Numbered from the stretch's first letter, positions 16,162 through 25,500 are shown. The stretch is DNA of 64,000 nt from Alteromonas sp. LOR (GCF_000753865.1 NZ_JQFW01000002.1:1-64000); one strand, 5' to 3'. Notes: generated by a model not told the origin, from the letters alone. Numbers and translations are program-made.

Positions 16162-17562
16162 ATGAAATGCTTAGCCAATGCTTTCGCAGTGTTAGTAGGC
16201 TGCTTATGGGGTTGTTTGCCTGTACTCGGTGCACCTTCAAACCAGGTTATTACGCTTGAACAAGCTATTTCGCTGGCGCTTAAAAATGACCCTTGGCTAC
16301 ATGGCAGTGAACTAAAACAAGATGCGGCGAATTATCGAAGCGTTGCAGCACGCACATGGTCCAATCCTAAAGTGTCTATTGGCATGATGAATTTACCGAC
16401 CAATTCATTCTCGTTAAACCAAGAAGCGATGACCCAGTTTAATGTTGGCGTTTCACAATTACTCCCTCGGGGAAACTCATTAGCGATTAAAGAAAGTAAG
16501 TTAAAAATAGAGGCCTTTAAATTTACGCAGCTTCGCAATGACAGAAAAGCGAGGTTAACAACAAGTGTGACGGAGCTCTGGTTAGATGCGTATTTAGCTC
16601 AGCAAACCATTGTGCTGATTGAATCTGATCGCATGCTGTTTGAGCAAATGGCGGAAGTAGCAAAAGCGAGCTATGCCGCTGCATTAGGCAGTACGCGTCA
16701 GCAAGATGTCATTCGTGCAGATCTAGAAATTATTCAGTTAGAAGATAGATTAGTGTCACAAAAGCAGTTGTTAGAATCTGCCACTGCTCAATTAAGCGAA
16801 TGGTTCCAGTCATATGATAACGAAGCACAGGGCTATAGCTTTAATTCTAATTTCCAGTCCCAGTTTCAGTCTTTCTCACTTACAGACTCAGTGCCATCAA
16901 TCGAATTAGTCAGCCCAGACGCTGCTGACACATCTTCATATGCCAGAGAGAAAATGGCACAGATTTTAACAACACACCCAGCGTTAAAGGCCATAGAGCA
17001 AAAGAGAAAAGTATTTGAGAAAACGACTGAGTTGGCAAAGCAGCAATACAAGCCTCAGTGGGGTGTTAACGCCAGCTATGGGTATCGAGATGATATGCCG
17101 TCAGGACAAAGCCGAGCAGACTTCTTTTCTGTTGGTGTGACCTTTGATGTACCTCTATTTACAAAAAATCGACAGGATAAAGAGGTTGCAGCAGCAATAG
17201 CGGAGACACAAGCCGTGAAAACAGAAAAGTTGCTTTTAACCAAGCAAATGTTAAGTGCCCTAGAAACAGAGATAAGACAGCTTGCGCGTTTGCGAGAGCG
17301 ACAAACCCTGTACAAGCAAGGGATACTTCAGCAAACCAATGAGCAAGCCGATGCCTCTCTTACCGCCTATACCAATGATGATGGCGATTTTTCCGAGGTG
17401 GTACGAGCGAGAATTGCTGTTTTAAATGCGCAAATTTCTGCACTTAAGATAGACGTTGAAGCGCTTAAAACGGTGGCGCGAATTAACTACTTTTTTGCAG
17501 GTGTCGAATCAAAGGCAAAACAAAATAACTTTGAAACACAAATGAACGCGGGAGTAAGATAA
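16162..17562 (+). CDS. CusC/CzcC-like outer-membrane efflux channel (TolC family)
   Basis: A 466-residue outer-membrane protein with a signal peptide ending near PVLGA. The family pattern is visible in ITLEQAISLALKNDPWLHGSELKQD at the start and AARTWSNPKVSIGMMNLP after it. A duplicated OEP architecture follows (second repeat around TTHPALKAIEQKRKVFEKTTELAKQQYKP). It forms the trimeric exit duct of the metal pump encoded by the next two genes. Its stop codon overlaps the start ATG of the CusB-like gene by one base (TAATG), so the three pump genes are one operon. Confidence 0.88.
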   Translation: MKCLANAFAVLVGCLWGCLPVLGAPSNQVITLEQAISLALKNDPWLHGSELKQDAANYRSVAARTWSNPKVSIGMMNLPTNSFSLNQEAMTQFNVGVSQLLPRGNSLAIKESKLKIEAFKFTQLRNDRKARLTTSVTELWLDAYLAQQTIVLIESDRMLFEQMAEVAKASYAAALGSTRQQDVIRADLEIIQLEDRLVSQKQLLESATAQLSEWFQSYDNEAQGYSFNSNFQSQFQSFSLTDSVPSIELVSPDAADTSSYAREKMAQILTTHPALKAIEQKRKVFEKTTELAKQQYKPQWGVNASYGYRDDMPSGQSRADFFSVGVTFDVPLFTKNRQDKEVAAAIAETQAVKTEKLLLTKQMLSALETEIRQLARLRERQTLYKQGILQQTNEQADASLTAYTNDDGDFSEVVRARIAVLNAQISALKIDVEALKTVARINYFFAGVESKAKQNNFETQMNAGVR

Positions 17563-19313
17563 TGGCGAATAAATCACAAAATACAAAGGTTTCTGTACTC
17601 ATTGCTAAGCCTTCGCTAATTGGTTTTGCCTTAGGTGCACTGGCACTTTTTATTGCTCAGGTTGCGTTTGAAACTCTGTTTTTAGCGCACTCAAGTTCTC
17701 ATCACGAGCTAAGTACTGTGAAGGGCAGCGAAAGTACAACAGAAAAAAAGCCCCTTTATTGGGTGGCCCCCATGGACGCAGATTATCGCCGTGACCAGCC
17801 TGGCAAGTCGCCCATGGGAATGGACTTAGTGCCCGTATTCGAAGACGCGACACTAAGCACTACTGCTGAAAAAGGTACTGTGGTAATAGCCCCTCACGTT
17901 ATTAATAACTTAGGTGTAAGGACAGCGCTTGCCGAGCGAAAGGCAATAAACAGTGACATTGTGTCAGTGGGATACGTTAAATACGATGAGGATGAAATTG
18001 TACACATACATCCCCGCGTTGAAGGGTGGATAGAAAAGCTTTACATAAAAGCAGAAGGCAACGCGGTAGATAGAGGTGAGCCTTTATATACCTTGTATTC
18101 ACCTCAATTAGTCAATGCGCAAGAAGAGCTAGTCATCGCGCTTCGACGAAAAAATAGCGCCTTGGTTAATGCTGCAAAAAACAGGCTTAAAGCGTTACAG
18201 CTTTCGCCAGATTTGATAGAAAAACTAGAAACCACACAGCAAGTTCAACAAAACATCACATTTTATGCACCGCAATCAGGGGTGGTAGATGGACTTAATA
18301 TACGAGAAGGTTTTTTTGTTAAGCCTGAAAATACACTGTTCAGTATTGCTAAATTAAACAAGATTTGGGTGGAAGCTGAAGTGTATGAGCGCGATGTTGT
18401 ACAGATTTCAAAAGGGCTACCGGTAAGCATGACCCTCGATTATTTGCCAGGCAGGGAGTGGATGGGGAAGGTTGACTATATATACCCTGCTCTTGATGAA
18501 AAAACTCGAACACTGAGGATTAGGCTGGCTTTTGACAATTCGGATAATCTGCTCAGACCTAACATGTTTGCCAACGTGACTATTCATGCTGGAAAATCAG
18601 AGCCTACCTTAGTTGTGCCTGAAGAGACGGTTATCCGCACAGGTATGCAAAACCGAGTTGTGCTTGCTCTTGGCGATGGCAAATTTAAATCTGTCAGCGT
18701 GAATATAGGTCGAGTCAGTCAGGACAGTATTGAAATTTTAGACGGGCTGAATGAGGGAGATAGGGTAGTCACTTCGGCGCAGTTCTTACTCGATTCCGAA
18801 TCTAGTAAAACATCAGATTTCACCCGCATGGAGTCCAGTGAGAAGCCGCATTCGGCCAGCTCTCATTCCAGCTCATCTCATTTAGCTGGCTCTCATTCGG
18901 CTCACTCTTATTCGAGCAGACCTAAGCCAGAGGTGTCATCGGCAACGGTGACAGGAGTGATCAACGCGGTTAATACATCCACGCGTATAGTGAATATTAG
19001 CCGAGAGGCCATCGAGAAATGGAATAGACCGCCCGCCACTATGAATTTTACCGTTGCACAGAGCATCGATCTCACTAGATTTAACGTGGGTGATACCGTT
19101 AATTTCACCTTTGAAATTCTCGAAGACTTTATCGTGGTAGCCATGACACGTAAAAGCGCTAACCCCTCATCAAAGAAGCCCATGCATAAGGAAATGAGTC
19201 ATGAAAATATGAGCCATGAAGATATGAATCATGAGGATGTGAATCATGAGGATGTGAGACATGAAAACATGAATCATAAAGCCATGAACCATAAGGATAT
19301 GAATCATGATTGA
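17562..19313 (+). CDS. cusB: CusB-like periplasmic adaptor with fused CusF-like domain and Met/His-rich tail
   Basis: A 583-residue membrane-fusion protein. After a membrane anchor (about 15-45) comes a heavy-metal-binding segment (YWVAPMDADYRRDQPGKSPM, about 66-85), then the adaptor hairpin, lipoyl and barrel domains. From about residue 458 a CusF-type domain follows (ATVTGVINAVNTSTRIVNIS..KWNRPPATMNFTV). The Trp and one Met of the copper site are kept, but the usual His and first Met of WPxMTM are missing, so copper binding by this domain is doubtful. The C-terminus is eight near-perfect copies of MNHED/MSHEN, a Met/His ligand array. Another five-residue repeat, HSxxS, lies at about 430-454. 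It carries metal to the CusA pump. Stop and CusA start overlap by eight bases. Confidence 0.9.
   Translation: MANKSQNTKVSVLIAKPSLIGFALGALALFIAQVAFETLFLAHSSSHHELSTVKGSESTTEKKPLYWVAPMDADYRRDQPGKSPMGMDLVPVFEDATLSTTAEKGTVVIAPHVINNLGVRTALAERKAINSDIVSVGYVKYDEDEIVHIHPRVEGWIEKLYIKAEGNAVDRGEPLYTLYSPQLVNAQEELVIALRRKNSALVNAAKNRLKALQLSPDLIEKLETTQQVQQNITFYAPQSGVVDGLNIREGFFVKPENTLFSIAKLNKIWVEAEVYERDVVQISKGLPVSMTLDYLPGREWMGKVDYIYPALDEKTRTLRIRLAFDNSDNLLRPNMFANVTIHAGKSEPTLVVPEETVIRTGMQNRVVLALGDGKFKSVSVNIGRVSQDSIEILDGLNEGDRVVTSAQFLLDSESSKTSDFTRMESSEKPHSASSHSSSSHLAGSHSAHSYSSRPKPEVSSATVTGVINAVNTSTRIVNISREAIEKWNRPPATMNFTVAQSIDLTRFNVGDTVNFTFEILEDFIVVAMTRKSANPSSKKPMHKEMSHENMSHEDMNHEDVNHEDVRHENMNHKAMNHKDMNHD
18849..18923 (+). 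repeat. 15-bp coding tandem repeat, five copies (HSxxS)
   Basis: Units CATTCGGCCAGCTCT, CATTCCAGCTCATCT, CATTTAGCTGGCTCT, CATTCGGCTCACTCT and TATTCGAGCAGACCT encode HSASS-HSSSS-HLAGS-HSAHS-YSSRP between the adaptor and CusF-like domains. Confidence 0.75.
19194..19310 (+). repeat. 15-bp coding tandem repeat, about eight copies (MNHED)
   Basis: Units such as ATGAGTCATGAAAAT, ATGAATCATGAGGAT and ATGAACCATAAGGAT encode the Met/His-rich tail of the CusB-like protein. The cusA-like start codon lies in the last, partial unit. Confidence 0.85.
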
Positions 19314-22300
19314 GTCAATGATAAGGTGGTCGATAGCAAACCGTATATTGATTGTTTTGCTATCGTTAATAATGGGGGGCGCGGGTATTTATGCCCTTAA
19401 GAATACGCCAGTTGATGCCATACCCGATTTGTCGGATGTGCAGGTGATTATAAAAACCAGCTATCCGGGGCAGTCGCCACAGGTAGTGCAAGATCAGGTG
19501 ACCTTTCCTCTTACAAGCGCCATGCTTTCTGTACCGGGAGCGAAAACCGTTAGGGGTTATTCCTATTTTGGCGACTCTTATGTGTATATTATTTTCGATG
19601 ACGATACCGATGTCTACTGGGCTCGAAGCCGGGTATTGGAATACTTGAGTCAGGTCTCAGAAACGTTGCCTTCATCAGCAAAACCTCAATTAGGACCAGA
19701 TGCCACAGGCGTGGGTTGGGTTTACATGTATGCACTCACTGATACCACAGGTAATTATGATTTAAGTCAGCTTCGCAGTATTCAGGACTGGTTTTTAAAG
19801 TACGAGTTACAAACTGTGGCAGGTGTTTCTGAAGTGGCCACTGTGGGGGGAATGGTAAAGCAGTATCAAGTGCAGGTAGAACCAAACAAACTTCGAGCTT
19901 ACAACATTCCCCTTAGTCACATACAAACCGCTCTTAAGCGGGGAAATAAAGAAACTGGCGCGTCTGTTATTGAAATGGCTGAAGCTGAGTACATGGTCAC
20001 AACGACGGGCTATATCGAATCGGTTGGAGATATAGAGCGCATACCCCTTGGATTAAACGAGCAGGGAACGCCACTTCGCATAGGCGATGTAGCCTACGTC
20101 AATGTAGGCCCACAAATGCGCCGTGGTGTTGCTGAGTTCAATGGGGAAGGCGAAGTGGTAGGTGGTATTGTTGTTATGCGCTATGGCGAAAATGCTCAGC
20201 AAATAATAGAGAGAATAAAAGATAAAGTTGCCTCGCTGACGTCCTCTTTACCCTCAGGCGTTGAGATTGTTCCGGTATACGATCGCTCAAAATTAATAGG
20301 GCGAGCGGTCGATAACATCTGGGATACATTGCTAGAAGAGCTCGTTATTGTTGCATTGGTTTGCGTGGTATTTCTGTTTCATATTCGCTCATCCCTAGTG
20401 GCTATTTTCACACTGCCGTTGGGTATTTCGATGGCCTTCGTCGTTATGTACTTCCAAGGGATAAATGCCAATATTATGTCGTTAGCTGGCATCGCCATTG
20501 CCATTGGCGCAATGACCGATGGCGCCATCGTGATGATAGAAAATATGCACAAGCACATAGAAAAGCTGAACAAAAATGGCGATACCTTAAATAGCCATAA
20601 CCGCTGGCATGTTGTGTCAAATGCGGCGAGTGAGGTAGGCCCTGCGTTGTTTTTTAGTCTTTTGATTATTACCGTTTCATTCTTACCCGTATTCATATTA
20701 GAAGCCCAAGAGGGCAGAATGTTTGCACCACTGGCCTATACCAAAACCTATGCAATGGCCGCTGCAGCAGGCTTAGCAATTACGCTAGTACCTGTGCTTA
20801 TGGGGTATTTCATTCGAGGAAAGGTAACTTCACAGCAAAGAAACCCGCTCAATCGATTGCTTATTGCACTGTATCTACCGGTATTAAAAAAAGTAATGAC
20901 GTTTCCAAAGTCGACCATAGCGCTGGCCCTTATTATTACCGCTGTGGGTTTTTGGCCCATCGACAAGATAGGCAGCGAGTTTATACCTACCCTCGATGAG
21001 GGCGACTTACTGTATATGCCCACTACTTATCCAGGCATTTCTATAGGTAAAGCAAGGCAACTATTACAGCAAACCGATAAGCTGATTAAAACGCTGCCCG
21101 AGGTGGACACTGTTTTTGGCAAAGTGGGGCGAGCCGACACGGCTACCGATCCTGCACCACTAACAATGATTGAAACCTTTATTCAATTAAAACCAAAAAC
21201 GCAGTGGCGAGAGGGCGTCACTACCGATTCACTAAAAGCGGAGCTAAACCAACTAATAAAATTCCCAGGGGTAACCAATGCTTGGGTCATGCCGATTACA
21301 ACGCGCATTGATATGTTATCGACGGGGATTAAAACGCCCGTTGGAATAAAAGTGGCGGGGCCAGACCTCAATACAATTCAGACTATTGGTGAGCAAATAG
21401 AAACAACACTGGCTGAAGTAACGGGCACCGTTTCAGTATACTCAGAGCGAGTTGCAGGTGGGCGTTATATCACCGTTGACATATCTCGCGAGAAGGCCAG
21501 TCGGTACGCGCTAAATATTGATGATATTCAACAAGTGGTGGCGACGGCTGTTGGTGGCATTAATGTCACGCAGACCATTGAAGGGCAGGAGCGGTACTCG
21601 GTAAACCTTCGCTACCCGCAAGACTACCGAAATTCGCCTGAGCAATTGGCGCGATTACCGCTATTGACGGAAAACGGACAGCGCATTGCGCTGGGGGACG
21701 TGGCAGATATTAACGTTGAGACCGGACCTTCGGGAATAAAAAGCGAAAATGCACGGCTCAATGGTTGGGTTTATGTCGATATTGAGAATGTGGATTTAGG
21801 CTCTTATGTTTCTACTGCAAAAGCATATTTAGACAAGCATATCGACCTTCCTGTTGGCTATTCAATGACGTGGGCGGGGCAATATGAGTACATGGAGCGG
21901 GCACAAGAAAAGTTAGCCTACGTATTACCGTTAACTATCGCCATTATTGTCGTTTTGCTTTATCTTAATTTTAAGGCCTTTAGCGAAGTAGCCATCATTA
22001 TAGTCACACTGCCAATGGCAATGATTGGCGGGTTATGGTTAATGTACTTTGAGGGCTATAACTTTTCGGTGGCAGCCGGTGTAGGCTTTATTGCACTGGC
22101 AGGAGTCGCGGTAGAAATAGGCGTGATCATGTTAGTGTACCTAAACCAATCTTTTGACGAACTTAAGATGCAAGCCACAGAGCGAGGCACGGCAATATCA
22201 AGTGTGGAATTTCGAAACGCTTTGCTAGCAGGGGCTGGAATGCGGGTGCGCCCAGTAATGATGACGGTGGCAACTATTATATTAGGCTTGCTGCCCGTTC

Positions 22301-22482
22301 TTTATGGTGAAGGAACAGGTTCTGAGATAATGAGCAGGGTAGCAGCCCCTATGGTTGGCGGCATGACAAGTGCCGTAATACTCACGCTCATCGTATTGCC
22401 TGCGTTATATTTATTGGTGAAAAAGCCCCAAGTCAGTGTGTTTAATCGCGGGCTTAGCCACAAATCTGACCACCTTGACTAG
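19306..22482 (+). CDS. cusA: CusA-type Cu(I)/Ag(I) efflux RND pump
   Basis: A 1058-residue HME-RND transporter with the usual 12 helices and two large periplasmic loops. The N-terminus matches the family (ANRILIVLLSLIMGGAG, NTPVDAIPDLSDVQVI), and the proton-relay helix contains GAMTDGAIVMIEN (about 402-414). The three methionines that bind Cu(I)/Ag(I) in E. coli CusA are all present at a constant offset of two: Met571 (LLYMPTTYPG), Met621 (TMIETFIQL) and Met670 (RIDMLSTG). That argues for copper/silver rather than zinc/cobalt specificity. It uses the proton gradient to drive metal through the CusB- and CusC-like partners. The gene overlaps cusB by eight bases. Confidence 0.95.
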   Translation: MIESMIRWSIANRILIVLLSLIMGGAGIYALKNTPVDAIPDLSDVQVIIKTSYPGQSPQVVQDQVTFPLTSAMLSVPGAKTVRGYSYFGDSYVYIIFDDDTDVYWARSRVLEYLSQVSETLPSSAKPQLGPDATGVGWVYMYALTDTTGNYDLSQLRSIQDWFLKYELQTVAGVSEVATVGGMVKQYQVQVEPNKLRAYNIPLSHIQTALKRGNKETGASVIEMAEAEYMVTTTGYIESVGDIERIPLGLNEQGTPLRIGDVAYVNVGPQMRRGVAEFNGEGEVVGGIVVMRYGENAQQIIERIKDKVASLTSSLPSGVEIVPVYDRSKLIGRAVDNIWDTLLEELVIVALVCVVFLFHIRSSLVAIFTLPLGISMAFVVMYFQGINANIMSLAGIAIAIGAMTDGAIVMIENMHKHIEKLNKNGDTLNSHNRWHVVSNAASEVGPALFFSLLIITVSFLPVFILEAQEGRMFAPLAYTKTYAMAAAAGLAITLVPVLMGYFIRGKVTSQQRNPLNRLLIALYLPVLKKVMTFPKSTIALALIITAVGFWPIDKIGSEFIPTLDEGDLLYMPTTYPGISIGKARQLLQQTDKLIKTLPEVDTVFGKVGRADTATDPAPLTMIETFIQLKPKTQWREGVTTDSLKAELNQLIKFPGVTNAWVMPITTRIDMLSTGIKTPVGIKVAGPDLNTIQTIGEQIETTLAEVTGTVSVYSERVAGGRYITVDISREKASRYALNIDDIQQVVATAVGGINVTQTIEGQERYSVNLRYPQDYRNSPEQLARLPLLTENGQRIALGDVADINVETGPSGIKSENARLNGWVYVDIENVDLGSYVSTAKAYLDKHIDLPVGYSMTWAGQYEYMERAQEKLAYVLPLTIAIIVVLLYLNFKAFSEVAIIIVTLPMAMIGGLWLMYFEGYNFSVAAGVGFIALAGVAVEIGVIMLVYLNQSFDELKMQATERGTAISSVEFRNALLAGAGMRVRPVMMTVATIILGLLPVLYGEGTGSEIMSRVAAPMVGGMTSAVILTLIVLPALYLLVKKPQVSVFNRGLSHKSDHLD

Positions 22483-22486
22483 TCTG

Positions 22487-23215
22487 ATGAGGTGGCGGCA
22501 GTCGCTGCAGTTTAAAGCTGCAGCGAGGAAGTACCACAGATGGTTGATGGCTGCAGTAGGCTTACAGTTTCTGCTGTGGACTTTCACTGGCGTTTATATG
22601 GTAAGTATGGATATTCACTATATACACGGAGAATCATTAATAAAGCCTCAATCAACGACGTTGAACCTTTCTTCTGTCAAGGTTTCAATGTCTACGCTAT
22701 TTGCACAATACCCTAATGCTTCTAACTTCACTCTCACGCAGTTGATGGGTAGCCCAATTTATATTGTTTCAACTGGCTCTAGTAAATTTATCGTTGATGG
22801 AAGTACAGGAGTACGAAAACCGAGTATCGATGAAGAGACCGCCCGTGAAATCGCCCAGTTTTACTACGTTAAATCTGACGCTATAGAGAATACTAGGCTG
22901 ATCCAAAGCTCAGCAGAAATGCCTGCTGAACTGTCCTCCCGTTACCTTCCTGTATGGCAAGTTGAGTTTGAAGGCATTGCCAATCCTACGTTTTATATTA
23001 GTCAGCAAACAGGAGAAGTCGTCACTAAACGTCACGATTACTGGCGAATATTCGACTGGATGTGGCGTTTTCATATTATGGATTACGATGACGGAGAAAA
23101 TGTTGCAAACTGGTTTCTGTTTATTATTGCAGCCTTAGGCGTTGCTGCTGTGCTTTCAGGAAGCGTGTTACTCATTGTACGCTTTGGCGAAGCGCGTAGT
23201 GAGCATACTCGCTGA
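22487..23215 (+). CDS. PepSY-domain membrane protein, copper locus
   Basis: A 242-residue protein with an N-terminal helix (KYHRWLMAAVGLQFLLWTFTGVYMV), a periplasmic PepSY-like region (PVWQVEFEGIANPTFYISQQTGEVV, about 160-185) and a C-terminal helix after WRFHIMDYDDGEN. This layout is that of PepSY-TM proteins, whose conserved helix His residues suggest heme or electron-transfer roles in some members. The ATG at 22487 lies five bases after the cusA stop; the frame continues back to a GTG at 22436 inside cusA, but the shorter start avoids a long overlap. It ends TGATG, overlapping the next gene. Cotranscription with the pump suggests a role in copper handling. Confidence 0.75.
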   Translation: MRWRQSLQFKAAARKYHRWLMAAVGLQFLLWTFTGVYMVSMDIHYIHGESLIKPQSTTLNLSSVKVSMSTLFAQYPNASNFTLTQLMGSPIYIVSTGSSKFIVDGSTGVRKPSIDEETAREIAQFYYVKSDAIENTRLIQSSAEMPAELSSRYLPVWQVEFEGIANPTFYISQQTGEVVTKRHDYWRIFDWMWRFHIMDYDDGENVANWFLFIIAALGVAAVLSGSVLLIVRFGEARSEHTR

Positions 23216-24366
23216 TGGCGTCTTTCAAGCTAAAGGCGGCATGGGTGCATAAATGGCTTTCGTTATTGGTGGGGATCCAGCTTTTAATTTGGCTTGTGAC
23301 AGGGCTCTACTTCAACCTTATGGACGCTGAAAAAGCGAGCGGTAACGAATTACGAGCGGCAATGCCCTCAAACTTAGCCCTTAAGGAAACTACTCGCCGA
23401 GATGCCTTCTTCCTCAAAATGCTTCCAGTAAACGAACTAGCCCTAGGGGAACGCGCTTCACACCCAACTGAGCCGCTTAAGAAAATAGAATTAGTGTGGG
23501 TGCTCGAGCATCCCTATTATCATGTAATTAGTCGCCAGGGGCCGCATGCTTATCAACCTCGCTCTTCACTATTATTTGATGCGGTTAGTGGTAATAGAAC
23601 GGCGCTAACACCTGCGCAAATATCACAGATTGCCAATAGCTCGTATACCGGCGGCAGCGCATTGAGCAGGCCAGAGCTAATTCAACCGCCGTTTTCAGAC
23701 TATGCTGCACAACAAAACCCAATGTGGAAAGTGTCTGCCAATGATAAAAACAATACTGCAATTTATTTAGACAGCGTAACCGGCCAAGTAATCAAACACG
23801 TGAATGATGACGCGAGGCTAAAGGCGTTAATGTTCAAACTTCATTTTATGGATTATGGCCTTCATTTTATGGATTATGATAGTAGCGGGGGCTTTAATCA
23901 CGGGCTTATTATTATATTCGCAATATCGGCACTCATGCTCTCTGTCTCGGGCATAATTTTGTTGGTTCAGCGCTATCAGAAAGGTAGCTTTTCGTTATCA
24001 ATCTTCAGCAAAAAACGGTCAGTGTCTGTGATTTATTCAAGCGCGCTTCCTTTCAGTGACATTCATTCAAACTCATCAGCAACATTAACCGTTAAACTTG
24101 ATCCCAAAAGTAGCCTTTTTAGAGGGCTTTCTCGGGAAGGGATCCACTTATCTTCACTATGCGATGGTGCTGGTACGTGCGGTAAATGTAAGTTTTTAGC
24201 TGATAATCACTTAGCGATAACACCGGCTGAAAAGGTGAATTTGCCGTCATCGGAATTAGATAAAGGATATCGATTAGCATGTCAGCACAAGTGCTCAGAG
24301 GTATCTAAGATTAGCGTTATTACTGTTGGTAGTAGTGCTGGTAGCAGCGCGGGTAATAGCGGGTGA
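23215..24366 (+). CDS. PepSY membrane protein fused to a [2Fe-2S] ferredoxin domain
   Basis: A 383-residue protein. Residues 1-260 repeat the PepSY-TM plan of its neighbour (KWLSLLVGIQLLIWLVTGLYF, PepSY region NPMWKVSANDKNNTAIYLDS, then HFMDY and a final helix near 230-252). The C-terminal part (about 285-375) is a plant-type ferredoxin domain with Cys316-x5-Cys322-x2-Cys325 and Cys356, the standard ligand set. Such a fusion could pass electrons from the cytosol to a membrane reductase, for example to keep copper as Cu(I) for CusA; that is inference. A 21-bp tandem duplication at 23839-23880 doubles the LHFMDY motif. It overlaps the preceding gene by one base. Confidence 0.78.
   Translation: MASFKLKAAWVHKWLSLLVGIQLLIWLVTGLYFNLMDAEKASGNELRAAMPSNLALKETTRRDAFFLKMLPVNELALGERASHPTEPLKKIELVWVLEHPYYHVISRQGPHAYQPRSSLLFDAVSGNRTALTPAQISQIANSSYTGGSALSRPELIQPPFSDYAAQQNPMWKVSANDKNNTAIYLDSVTGQVIKHVNDDARLKALMFKLHFMDYGLHFMDYDSSGGFNHGLIIIFAISALMLSVSGIILLVQRYQKGSFSLSIFSKKRSVSVIYSSALPFSDIHSNSSATLTVKLDPKSSLFRGLSREGIHLSSLCDGAGTCGKCKFLADNHLAITPAEKVNLPSSELDKGYRLACQHKCSEVSKISVITVGSSAGSSAGNSG
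23839..23880 (+). repeat. 21-bp in-frame tandem duplication
   Basis: CTTCATTTTATGGATTATGGC is followed directly by CTTCATTTTATGGATTATGAT, 19 of 21 bases identical, giving LHFMDYG-LHFMDYD in the PepSY-ferredoxin protein. The near identity implies a recent event. Confidence 0.9.
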
Positions 24367-24414
24367 ATGCTAACACGTGCTGACTGCAGTACATTGATGA
24401 AAACAAAGAGGTTA

Positions 24415-25443
24415 ATGATGAAACGTTTTAGTTTTATGCTACTTGTGTTTGCGGGGTTTTTAAATTCGGCGAATGCGGTGCAAAATCAATCTGAAATTCA
24501 AAATCAAAATCAAGACCAATACCAAGATGAACGGCTACAGTCTGGTCTTTTAGTCGTGGTGAATAAATCTGACGACAGTATCAGTATTATTGATGTTAGC
24601 GAAAAGCTCATCATTAAAACGCTTCCCACGGGTAAAGGCCCCCATGAACTCGTTATGTCTGAGGATCAAAAATGGGCAGTAAGCACTGATTTTGTGGGTG
24701 GCGACAGTTTAACTGTTTTCGATTTAAATGCGCTTGAGGTAGCGAGGACAATACCACTTAGCACACTGCCAGGGCCTCATGGCGCCAAATTTTTAAACGA
24801 CAATGAACGGATTATTTTTACCTCTGGTAAGTCTAAACACCTTGGTATAGCAAATGTGGTGACGGGCAAAGTCACCAATAAAATCGAGACAGCCCAAGAT
24901 ACCACGCATATGGTTACTCTTAGCAACGATGAAAGCGTAGCGTATGCCACCAATATAGGCAGTAACTCGATATCGGTTGTGAATATGAGCAATCGAAAGC
25001 AGCTTAAAAACATGCCAACGTTATCAATGCCCGAAGCTATTAACTATCGCAAGAGCGCAGAAGAGTTATGGTATGGCGCAAATAAGGAAGGCAAACTCGT
25101 GGTTGTTGACCCAGAAACTGAGGCTGTACTTGCAACTTGGAGCGGTTTTAGCTTTCCCTACCGAGTGCTGTTTAACCATGATGAGTCGGTGGCGATGGTG
25201 CCTGATTTTCGCAAGCACTACATTCGTTTTTTTGACGCGACGAATAAAAAAGAGCTTGGCACATTAGCCCTAGAAAAAGAGGCGGGGCCGCAGGGTATAA
25301 CCATGCATCCAGAGCATGATATTGCCTTTTTATCGTTAAATTTAAAAAACAAGATAGTGGCGATAGACATCCACACCCAGCAAGTCATTGCTGAGTTTCC
25401 TACCGGAAATAATCCAGATGGGGTGATTTTTATCAGTCGATAG
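24415..25443 (+). CDS. Exported YncE-like beta-propeller protein
   Basis: A secreted propeller of about 342 residues. It has a signal peptide (KRFSFMLLVFAGFLNSANA), then a Gln/Asn-rich linker, then seven YVTN-type blades (VVVNKSDDSISIIDVSEKLI, KTLPTGKGPHELVMSED, TAQDTTHMVTLSNDES, GANKEGKLVVVDPE, AGPQGITMHPEHD, FPTGNNPDGVIF). The frame begins right after the previous stop, but ATG 24415 or 24418 follows an AAAGAGG site and gives a clean signal peptide. It is the last gene of the copper operon, closed by the hairpin at 25466-25500. The ligand is unknown; conserved His and Met in the blade loops are compatible with metal binding but do not prove it. Confidence 0.78.
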   Translation: MMKRFSFMLLVFAGFLNSANAVQNQSEIQNQNQDQYQDERLQSGLLVVVNKSDDSISIIDVSEKLIIKTLPTGKGPHELVMSEDQKWAVSTDFVGGDSLTVFDLNALEVARTIPLSTLPGPHGAKFLNDNERIIFTSGKSKHLGIANVVTGKVTNKIETAQDTTHMVTLSNDESVAYATNIGSNSISVVNMSNRKQLKNMPTLSMPEAINYRKSAEELWYGANKEGKLVVVDPETEAVLATWSGFSFPYRVLFNHDESVAMVPDFRKHYIRFFDATNKKELGTLALEKEAGPQGITMHPEHDIAFLSLNLKNKIVAIDIHTQQVIAEFPTGNNPDGVIFISR

Positions 25444-25465
25444 TGGTAGCCAAATGCCCCGGATC

Positions 25466-25500
25466 CCAAAAGCGCTACTGGTTCTCAAAAGCGCTTTTGG
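25466..25500 (+). terminator. Terminator-like hairpin ending the copper locus
   Basis: CCAAAAGCGCT (25466-25476) pairs with AGCGCTTTTGG (25490-25500) around 13 bases. The T tract is only four long and part of the stem, so it may act for both convergent genes. Confidence 0.55.
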
